Assembly: GCA_051418075.1 (NCBI GenBank) | Contig: JBPRGG010000055.1 | Coordinates: 1 to 5,459, forward strand | Direction: 5' to 3' | Length of the DNA: 5,459 nucleotides | Source of the DNA: JBPRGG01 sp051418075 | GTDB taxonomy: Bacteria; Bacteroidota; Bacteroidia; Cytophagales; Cyclobacteriaceae | In this document: positions 1 through 5,459 of the stretch, in pieces | How the letters are laid out: each line of letters starts with the position of its first letter | Position numbering within the stretch: position 1 is the stretch's first letter | Notes under the pieces: model-generated | What the model was told of the DNA's origin: nothing | What the model saw: only the letters and a program-made list of their open reading frames with translations | Databases searched by the model: none | Program-made: the position numbers and the translations under genes

Positions 1-65
1 GTTAGAATCAATGCAATAATGAAGGAAGTAATAACCGATATTAGAATACTTTTTTTTGTTTTCAT
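1..65 (-). CDS. 5' end of an unidentified exported or membrane-anchored protein (cut by window edge)
   Basis: Only 21 codons and two bases are visible, reading MKTKKSILISVITSFIIALI and onward. Lysines at 2, 4 and 5 followed by an unbroken hydrophobic stretch from about residue 7 to 21 look like a Sec signal peptide or a single N-terminal membrane anchor. The start was chosen because this frame gives that classic pattern and begins 10 bases after the stop of the site-2 protease gene, so it is probably the next gene of the same transcript. No Shine-Dalgarno sequence is visible; the upstream bases are A-rich. Another ATG at 72-70 in a different frame is also open to the edge, but it gives a polar, tyrosine-rich peptide with no targeting pattern and is less likely. 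Codons 4-6 contain a run of eight A. The function cannot be told from this fragment. Confidence 0.6.
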   Translation of the reverse strand, partial: MKTKKSILISVITSFIIALIL

Positions 66-75
66 AATTCATTTT

Positions 76-1170
76 TTAATGATTAAACATAAACGCATTT
101 GATTGTATCCACTTGTGGATATCTTTTATACCAACAATCCCTGTCAGTTTGCCGTTTTTCCTGACAGGAAACAGGGATTGTCTGTTCTGTTGCAGCAGAA
201 AAAACTTATCGGAGAGCGCTTCCTCTTCCTCGAGCCAGTAAAAATGTTTCTGCATAAAATCGCTGATTTTTTGATTTCCTTTTCCTTTATGTAAGCCACC
301 CACAATGTCTTTATCATTGAGTATACCCGTTACATTGTTTTTTTCCATCACCAGAAATGATTTTTCAGATGAATTGATAAAATGGTCGGCTGCTGTTTTC
401 AGAGTTGTGTCCGCATTCAGGATGGCATAACTTGACTTCATCACATGCATTACCCGGACACCTTCCAGGGCATGTTTTATCTTTTCGGCTTTAGATTCTG
501 CCCCGGCCCCCAGAAAGATAAACAGCCCGATAAACACCAACCAGAAATTAAAGAAAAACCCAAAGAAAACAAAAACAATAGCCAGTACCTGGCCTGTTTT
601 CGCGGCAAAAGAGGTAGCTTTTACCGGTTCTATTTTCATGGCCAGCAACGAGCGTAAAACCCGGCCACCATCCATCGGGAATGCAGGTATCAGGTTAAAA
701 GCCGCCAGAATAATATTGGCATACATCAGGTTGGCCGCGAAAGCCGCCCCTGTTAGCCTGATGTTCTGCATCGCTTCCAAATCAAAGGTTTGCCCTGTGC
801 TTTTTAAGTGTATCCATAATATTCCGGCGATGATTAAATTTACTGCCGGGCCTGCAATCGCTACCTGAAGTTCCTGTGCTGGTTTCGTGGGCATGGATTC
901 GAGGCTGGCAATGCCACCGATGGGGTAAACGGTTATATCTTGTGTTTGGACACCAAACCGCATTGCGGTGAGGGAATGCCCAAACTCGTGCAGTACAACA
1001 CAGGCAAAAATGGCCAGGATAAACAACATGCCTGTAAATCCTTCGCTGAAACCGTGCCCCATGCGGAAATGCATCAGGAAAATCCAGCCGATAAGGATTA
1101 AGAATGTCCAATGGATAAGAACCTTTATCCCAAATATTTTACCAATATGAAGCGACCATTTTTTATGCAT
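76..1170 (-). CDS. Site-2 protease family (M50) zinc metalloprotease with two C-terminal CBS domains
   Basis: This is an intramembrane zinc protease that would cut membrane-spanning substrates such as anti-sigma factors or signal-peptide remnants; the actual substrate is unknown. The 364 residues hold the full catalytic set: HEFGH at 61-65 (zinc ligands His61 and His65, catalytic Glu62), the GPxxN motif at 107-111, and an NPDG-like segment ending PMDGGR at 165-170, where Asp167 is the third ligand. Hydrophobic stretches at about 18-34, 47-66, 102-121, 141-163 and 193-222 make a roughly six-segment core. Two CBS domains follow at about 240-293 and 301-355; in other proteins such pairs bind adenine nucleotides and regulate activity. 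The N-terminus WSLHIGKIFGIKVLIHW is typical of this CBS-bearing subfamily, which supports the ATG used. The start overlaps the end of the preceding gene by 8 bases, suggesting translational coupling. The gene looks intact. Confidence 0.93.
   Translation of the reverse strand: MHKKWSLHIGKIFGIKVLIHWTFLILIGWIFLMHFRMGHGFSEGFTGMLFILAIFACVVLHEFGHSLTAMRFGVQTQDITVYPIGGIASLESMPTKPAQELQVAIAGPAVNLIIAGILWIHLKSTGQTFDLEAMQNIRLTGAAFAANLMYANIILAAFNLIPAFPMDGGRVLRSLLAMKIEPVKATSFAAKTGQVLAIVFVFFGFFFNFWLVFIGLFIFLGAGAESKAEKIKHALEGVRVMHVMKSSYAILNADTTLKTAADHFINSSEKSFLVMEKNNVTGILNDKDIVGGLHKGKGNQKISDFMQKHFYWLEEEEALSDKFFLLQQNRQSLFPVRKNGKLTGIVGIKDIHKWIQSNAFMFNH
135..180. repeat. Two overlapping perfect inverted repeats inside the M50 protease gene
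   Basis: CAATCCCTGT at 135-144 is the exact reverse complement of ACAGGGATTG at 171-180, a 10-bp stem with a 26-base loop. Within it, CCTGTCAG at 140-147 is the exact reverse complement of CTGACAGG at 161-168, an 8-bp stem with a 13-base loop. Both stems use bases 140-144, so they cannot form together. The element lies in the second CBS domain, about 60-100 bases before the stop codon and just before the next gene. There is no following T-run in the transcript sense, so it is not an intrinsic terminator. It may be a chance product of coding sequence. Confidence 0.5.
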
Positions 1171-3532
1171 TTTTACTGACTTTTAAATTTTTTCGATAAA
1201 ATAATACTAATGACAGGGCAACGATAATGTATCCGATAACCCCCAGCCACAATACATAAGAGTACCCCCACAACATGGAAATAACAATTACCATTACCGC
1301 GGTGGACATGCTGACCAGTGAGGAAATGCCCAAAAACAAGGGGAGGAGATGTTCCTGCTCGCCCGATACTTCTTTAAGTATTGCAGGAAAAGGGATGCCA
1401 ATGAAAAAGGCCGGTATCAGCAACAATACAACCATGAGTGGTTGTGAAATCCCATCCACCGCAAATCCGGGTATAATAAAAACCCGGACAGCAACCATAA
1501 CAATTGCCACCAGTAAACTGTACAAACCCGCCTTCAACAGGAAATTTCTTTGGAACAAACCCGTATAAAAACTACCTAAGCCATTACCCAGCAAGAAAGT
1601 GAACAGCAGCAGGGAAAATGATTGTGCAGGATTTGAAAGCTGAAGGTTCAGTACCTGGAACAGATAAGACTGTACAAAGAAATAACATATACCAAGCACA
1701 AAAACCACAAATGCGAGAAAATTAAGTTTTTTGCGTGTTTCTGGTATTAATTCCTGACTGAACTTCCATCCCCTGGCAGTCATGAAAATAAGCCAGCCCA
1801 TGACTATCAATGATAGGAAGAACAATGTCATCAGCGAATTAGGGATGCCGTTTTCATAATTGAAAAAATAGGGTGAATCGTCATTTACAGGTTCCAGGTT
1901 CAGCACGGCTGCTTCAGAGAGTTGCTTATAATCGAATTCGTTTTGGGAAATGCCATAAATCAACCTGTCAAACATGTACCACTGGTAGTTTATGTTTTCA
2001 ACCAGGGTATCGGCTTCAAGTTGCTGAATGTTGGGAATGAAGAATGTTTCCCGGTCCAAATTGTATTGATGTGCCAAAATATGGTTTATTTCAGTCTCGT
2101 TTTTTTCAAAGGGGGTTTTTCTGATTATCAGTACCGGCATCATTCCGTTGGAATAGATAAAAACATTTTTCATGGCGGTTGCTCCGTCTATGCCTTTGGT
2201 TTCCATTAGTTCGAGGTAATTGGAAAGCATCTTGTACACTTCCGTCGCGTTGTGCATGGTGAATATCAACCTTCCTTCGGGCGTTAATACATTCAGGTAA
2301 TCTTTAACCGCTTCGCGTGTAAACAAATAATTTTCGGAGAGCCCGTAAAAGTCAGCGCCCCTCCCGCCTTTGGTTACAGGAATGGTGAGCATGACTACGT
2401 CGTACCGGTTTTTTGTTTCCCTGACAAAATTTCTGCCTTCCTGAACGTAAACCGCGATATTGTCTTTTTGTGTAAACGTTGACGGATTGTATTTTTCCAT
2501 AAGGCTCACAAAAGACGGGTTTATCTCAACAGCGTCGATTTGGCTGAAATTCAAGAGCCAGGTGGCTGCCATGTCAACACCCCCTCCCGGGCCAATTATC
2601 AAAACCGAATCTTTTTCTTTTTCCTTCAGCAAATTCAGCCCGAAGGTTGCCGGAAAATGCGCGAACTGATGGGCGTGTTCCCCCTTGTTGTTTTCAATTT
2701 CTTCAATACTCACCAGGGTGGTGCCCGCCGCGCCATCAACGAACATTACTTTTTCGCTGCTGCCGTCAGGATTTGTTAATTCAACCAAATCGGTTTTTCC
2801 AAACGAATTCCACTCCGTTTCAATAATCCGGCTTTTAATTGCCGGGTTGCTCATCAGCCGCAACATATCTTTGTCGTTGTCCTTACTGATGGAGGGGTTA
2901 AAATTGTATGCCCAAAAGCTGGCCCATCCCAGGAAAGCCACCAGCACAACCCAAATTACCCCTCTCAGGTAGGGCTGGTTTTTTTTACCGGAAAGTGAAA
3001 CCCAGGACAACAGGCCGGCGATCGCGAGCAAAACATAACTTATAAGAAATGCTTTGGGCAGGCCGAGATTGTTGAGGATAAACACGGTTAACAACGCCCC
3101 TCCCGCGGAACCAGCCAAATCCATACTGTACAACCAGGCGGCTTTTGTCCTTTGGGTATGGAAAATATCAGCCTTGACTACGCCAATAGCTATAAATGGC
3201 AGCACAGCCATCAATATATTGATTATCAGATTAAATGACGGGGTTGCAAAAATGCCCGATTTGTTCAGTGAAACCAGTAAAATGAAACTAAACAGGATAC
3301 TAAAAGGGAGCACATCATAAAATATCCGGGCTTTTGACCTCACCCACGACCATCTGTAGTAGGCTATCTCCCCAATACCGAGGCCAAAAAGGGTAAAAGC
3401 GATTATAATGAAAACAAAGTGGTAGCTCAGCATGTAGGAGAAAAGCCGTGAAAGGCTAATTTCCAGCATAATGCCTGTGGAAGAAACCAGGAGCAGGATT
3501 AAAAAGCTTACTATAAGATTTTTTGTTTTCAT
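1163..3532 (-). CDS. Polytopic membrane protein with a central spermidine-synthase-like SAM-fold domain
   Basis: This 789-aa protein has three parts. About seven membrane segments fill residues 5-209, beginning with a conserved-looking block (GIMLEISLSRLFSYMLSYHF). A soluble domain spans about 210-562, and about seven more membrane segments span 566-779. The soluble domain has the class I nucleotide-binding loop LIIGPGGGVDM (311-321), an acidic residue after strand 2 (AVEINPS, Glu336), QEGRNF (364-369), and the synthase-family stretch GLSENYLFTREAVKDYL (397-413). NDDSPYFF (550-557) precedes the second membrane half, as in other membrane-fused spermidine synthase homologues. The catalytic aspartate of true spermidine synthases (YDVIxxD) is replaced by Thr383 in YDVVMLT, and the second acidic position is Val386. 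Ordinary aminopropyl transfer is therefore unlikely, and no substrate can be assigned. It follows the methyltransferase gene after 72 bases and overlaps the M50 gene by 8. The ATG fits the first hydrophobic segment, and only an A-rich leader precedes it. Confidence 0.85.
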   Translation of the reverse strand: MKTKNLIVSFLILLLVSSTGIMLEISLSRLFSYMLSYHFVFIIIAFTLFGLGIGEIAYYRWSWVRSKARIFYDVLPFSILFSFILLVSLNKSGIFATPSFNLIINILMAVLPFIAIGVVKADIFHTQRTKAAWLYSMDLAGSAGGALLTVFILNNLGLPKAFLISYVLLAIAGLLSWVSLSGKKNQPYLRGVIWVVLVAFLGWASFWAYNFNPSISKDNDKDMLRLMSNPAIKSRIIETEWNSFGKTDLVELTNPDGSSEKVMFVDGAAGTTLVSIEEIENNKGEHAHQFAHFPATFGLNLLKEKEKDSVLIIGPGGGVDMAATWLLNFSQIDAVEINPSFVSLMEKYNPSTFTQKDNIAVYVQEGRNFVRETKNRYDVVMLTIPVTKGGRGADFYGLSENYLFTREAVKDYLNVLTPEGRLIFTMHNATEVYKMLSNYLELMETKGIDGATAMKNVFIYSNGMMPVLIIRKTPFEKNETEINHILAHQYNLDRETFFIPNIQQLEADTLVENINYQWYMFDRLIYGISQNEFDYKQLSEAAVLNLEPVNDDSPYFFNYENGIPNSLMTLFFLSLIVMGWLIFMTARGWKFSQELIPETRKKLNFLAFVVFVLGICYFFVQSYLFQVLNLQLSNPAQSFSLLLFTFLLGNGLGSFYTGLFQRNFLLKAGLYSLLVAIVMVAVRVFIIPGFAVDGISQPLMVVLLLIPAFFIGIPFPAILKEVSGEQEHLLPLFLGISSLVSMSTAVMVIVISMLWGYSYVLWLGVIGYIIVALSLVLFYRKNLKVSKNA

Positions 3533-3604
3533 ATTCTTTTAGTTTTGTTTTTTATTATTCCACTAAATCAGATTTATCCTAAACATACAGCGTCTTTCAA
3601 CATC
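3533..3604 (-). other. Intergenic spacer, the largest gap in the window
   Basis: This 72-base AT-rich gap lies between the methyltransferase stop and the start of the membrane synthase-like gene. The last bases before the ATG, in the transcript sense, are AAAACTAAAAGAAT, an A-rich leader without a real Shine-Dalgarno sequence, as is common in Bacteroidota. A box TATGTTTA (plus-strand 3580-3587) matches seven of the eight positions of the Bacteroidota -7 consensus TAnnTTTG, but no TTG is found at the expected distance upstream. No stable hairpin with a T-run is present. It may simply be an operon spacer; an internal promoter is possible but not shown. Confidence 0.35.
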
Positions 3605-4246
3605 TTACTTTTCTCCTGTTGCAATGTATGTTGACCCAAAATAATATTCCCGGAACTCATTTAAATCGAGATATTTTTCCAATGATTCCCATGCATGGCG
3701 GTCTTTTAAATCGTAGCTACCGCCGTATGGTTTTATAAAAAATCTAACCATTAACTTTGAAAACCATTCAGGCCACGCATTCGGTTTTTTGAAATCGAGG
3801 ACAACAAACCTCCCGCCTTTAGCGAGAGCTTTTGAGCCATTGCTAATTATAGCATCATATTCAGGGATTAGAGTAATAGCATACGAAGTAACTATCCCGT
3901 TAATATTTTTCGGGAACCTGTATTCCGCAGCATCGCTTTGTACCAACGTGAAATTTTTCCAACCTTTCCCTTTAACCAGTTTCCCAGCTTCCTCTAACAT
4001 TTCATCGGACAAATCGACACCGATTATTTTGCCTTCCGGGCCAACCGAGTTATACAGGTGCGGAAAATTCAAACCTGTACCACAGCATAAATCAATCACG
4101 CTATCTCCTTGCTTCAAATTTAGCGCTTCAATAGCATCAACCCGGTAATGATTCACCCTCCATCCGATGAGGTTAAAAAATTGAACAGCGGAATTATAAG
4201 AAGGTGCCCTTTTACGATATATTTCTGTAATTTTTTGCTTGTCCAT
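3605..4246 (-). CDS. Class I SAM-dependent methyltransferase, UbiE/COQ5-like but divergent
   Basis: This soluble 213-aa protein is predicted to move a methyl group from S-adenosylmethionine to an unknown acceptor. Motif I is VIDLCCGTGLNF (50-61). The acidic residue binding the SAM ribose is Asp78 in GVDLSDEML, and Asp105 sits in the next adenine-contact region (LVQSDAAEYRFP). The post-motif strand GGRFVVLDFKKP (144-155) and the ending TYIATGEK resemble the UbiE/COQ5 and related small-molecule methyltransferase families, as does the N-terminal IYRKRAPSYN. It lacks the clear UbiE signatures: there is no MNxxxSxxxHxxW segment, and the E-x-S pattern is D-x-K. It is also shorter than most UbiE proteins. 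Menaquinone methylation is therefore only one option; a phospholipid or other lipid acceptor is equally plausible. It starts 24 bases after the NDH-2 stop, with a weak GGA six bases before the ATG, so it is probably co-transcribed with NDH-2. Confidence 0.87.
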   Translation of the reverse strand: MDKQKITEIYRKRAPSYNSAVQFFNLIGWRVNHYRVDAIEALNLKQGDSVIDLCCGTGLNFPHLYNSVGPEGKIIGVDLSDEMLEEAGKLVKGKGWKNFTLVQSDAAEYRFPKNINGIVTSYAITLIPEYDAIISNGSKALAKGGRFVVLDFKKPNAWPEWFSKLMVRFFIKPYGGSYDLKDRHAWESLEKYLDLNEFREYYFGSTYIATGEK

Positions 4247-4270
4247 GATTATTCCGTTTTATTATACGTT

Positions 4271-5459
4271 CTACTCTGACTTTTTCACTTCTTCATATCT
4301 TCTGATAATTACCCTGTTTCCTTTCTCATAAGTAAAATAACTCCATAACCAGTTGATGGTGACCATTATTTTGTTTCGAAAACCGATTAGGGACACGAGA
4401 TGGATGAACGACCAAATTAGCCAGGCAAAAAAGCCACCGAACTTCAGCTTTTTTATCGAGGCGACAGCCTTTTTTCGGCCAATGGTTGCCATTGTGCCTT
4501 TGTCCTGATATTCAAAAGGAACCATAGATTCATTTTGAATCAGTTTCATCAGATTTTTTGCCAATAATTTACCCTGCTGAATAGCTGGTTGGGCAATCAT
4601 TGGATGACCATGTGGATTTGTGTGTGTTTTAATAAGCGCATTATCGCCAATTGCAAATACATTGTTAAGTGTCAATATCCGGCCAAAATCATCTGTCAAA
4701 ATCCGGTTTTGCCTGCTTATGCTTTCACGTGGAAGCCCTTTAACAATATCCCCTTTTACACCAGCAGTCCAAATAAAAGTAGTTGCACTAAAACTCTTTT
4801 CACCGGCAAGAACAACCTTTTTTCCATCGTAGGAATTCACGGATGTATTCAACAAAACATCGACATTCATCCGGGATAAATAGTGCAATGTTTTTTCGGA
4901 GAGTTTTTCCGGCATCGCCTGCAAAAGCCTTCCGGTAGCTTCTATGAGGTAAATTTTCATTTCAACACTATTTAATTCCGGATAGTCTTTTGGTAAAATA
5001 TATCTTTTAAACTCAGCGAGGGCGCCAGCGATTTCTACACCGGTGGCGCCTCCGCCAACGATAGCAACACTACTCAGTTCCCTTTTTTCATGTTCAATGC
5101 AAGTAACGGCTGCTTTTTCCAAATTTTGCAGGAGCCTGCTTCTAATGTCAAGGGCATCGGTTACAGAATTGAGTCCTGAGCCAAAATTTTCAAAGTCTGT
5201 ATTGCCAAGGAAATTTGTTTTGCTCCCACAAGCCAACACCAGATAATCATAATGGATAACACCGATGTTTGTACTCAATTTATTATGAGTCGTATTGATA
5301 TGTGTTACTTCGGCCATTCTGAAAACAACATTCCGGTATTTTTCAAATAGTTTACGATATGGGAATGCAATATTGTCGGGTTCAATTCCGCTGGTAGCTA
5401 CCTGATAGAGAAGTGGGAGGAATTGATGGAAATTGTTCTTGTCAATCAAAACCACTTGT
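4271..5459 (-). CDS. ndh: Type II NADH:quinone oxidoreductase (NDH-2), N-terminus beyond the window
   Basis: This is a peripheral inner-membrane flavoenzyme that passes electrons from NADH to the quinone pool without pumping protons. The frame is open to the right edge, and the first full codons read QVVLIDKNNFHQFLPLLYQ, which in this family follows the first FAD-binding GxGxxG strand. About 30 residues are therefore missing, and the GTG at 5455-5453 is an internal valine, not the start. Counting from that valine, the second dinucleotide site is AIVGGGATGVEIAG (131-144). Glu172 ends strand 2 (LIEAT), favouring NADH over NADPH. FAIGDNA (267-273) contacts FAD, and AQPAIQQG (288-295) is the quinone-site motif. 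KGTMATIGRKKAV and the hydrophobic segment GFFAWLIWSFIHLVSLIGF (341-359) form the usual membrane-binding C-terminus. AQxxxQxG plus the NADH-type glutamate argue against a sulfide:quinone reductase. It is the first visible gene of the cluster. Confidence 0.94.
   Translation of the reverse strand, partial: QVVLIDKNNFHQFLPLLYQVATSGIEPDNIAFPYRKLFEKYRNVVFRMAEVTHINTTHNKLSTNIGVIHYDYLVLACGSKTNFLGNTDFENFGSGLNSVTDALDIRSRLLQNLEKAAVTCIEHEKRELSSVAIVGGGATGVEIAGALAEFKRYILPKDYPELNSVEMKIYLIEATGRLLQAMPEKLSEKTLHYLSRMNVDVLLNTSVNSYDGKKVVLAGEKSFSATTFIWTAGVKGDIVKGLPRESISRQNRILTDDFGRILTLNNVFAIGDNALIKTHTNPHGHPMIAQPAIQQGKLLAKNLMKLIQNESMVPFEYQDKGTMATIGRKKAVASIKKLKFGGFFAWLIWSFIHLVSLIGFRNKIMVTINWLWSYFTYEKGNRVIIRRYEEVKKSE

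Noticed and set aside
782..1111. Minus-strand open frame of 109 codons in another frame of the M50 gene
   Set aside because: It overlaps the conserved protease core encoding HEFGH, and its translation is rich in His, Arg and Cys with no recognisable domain, as expected for an out-of-frame shadow.
1163..3532. Calling the 789-aa gene a spermidine synthase (speE)
   Set aside because: The catalytic and amine-binding acidic residues are absent, and the protein has about 14 membrane segments, unlike soluble SpeE.
3580..3587. Possible Bacteroidota -7 promoter box TATGTTTA on the minus strand
   Set aside because: One position differs from TAnnTTTG, and the nearest upstream TTG is only 10 bases away, too close for a -33 element.
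3789..4148. Plus-strand open frame of 119 codons opposite the methyltransferase gene
   Set aside because: It is wholly antisense to a gene with clear SAM motifs, and its translation shows no domain or targeting pattern. The other plus-strand open frames in the window were rejected for the same reason.
4247..4270. TATAAT sequence in the gap between NDH-2 and the methyltransferase gene
   Set aside because: Bacteroidota promoters use a TAnnTTTG box rather than TATAAT, there is no partner element, and the 24-base gap is normal within an operon.
5021..5050. Inverted repeat GGCGCCA / TGGCGCC with a 16-base loop
   Set aside because: It lies in the codons for the glycine/alanine-rich dinucleotide-binding loop of NDH-2 and the following helix; GC-rich Gly/Ala codons explain it, and no T-run follows.

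Overview
The window is a tightly packed, single-direction gene cluster. Every supported gene lies on the minus strand, and the gaps are 72 bases or less. The organism is most likely a member of the Bacteroidota. This is an inference from A-rich translation starts with little or no Shine-Dalgarno sequence, moderate-to-low GC, Lys/Asn/Ile/Phe-rich proteins, and NDH-2 and site-2 protease sequences that read like Bacteroidia proteins. No rRNA or other phylogenetic marker is present, so lineage below phylum cannot be fixed.

In transcription order (right to left) the genes are: (1) a type II NADH:quinone oxidoreductase (NDH-2), whose N-terminus lies beyond the right edge; (2) after 24 bases, a 213-aa class I SAM-dependent methyltransferase distantly like UbiE; (3) after 72 bases, a 789-aa membrane protein with a spermidine-synthase-like Rossmann domain between two membrane halves; (4) overlapping it by 8 bases, a 364-aa site-2 protease (M50) with two C-terminal CBS domains; (5) after 10 bases, the first 21 codons of a gene starting with a signal sequence or membrane anchor, cut by the left edge. 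Spacing and overlap suggest one transcript, possibly with an extra break in the 72-base gap. No promoter or terminator was convincing.

Four of the five products appear to act at or in the inner membrane: quinone reduction by NDH-2, intramembrane proteolysis by the M50 protease, the multi-pass synthase-like protein, and the exported or anchored product of the cut gene. The methyltransferase is soluble and might modify a quinone or lipid, but its substrate cannot be read from the sequence. No mobile element, CRISPR array, RNA gene or phage feature was seen.

The most unusual element is the 789-aa protein. Its nucleotide-binding motifs are kept, but the acidic residues that spermidine synthases use to bind and activate the polyamine are missing. 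Positive-inside reading of its loops also puts the enzyme-like domain on the periplasmic side. Its reaction, if any, is unknown. A smaller curiosity is a pair of mutually exclusive perfect inverted repeats inside the end of the M50 gene.
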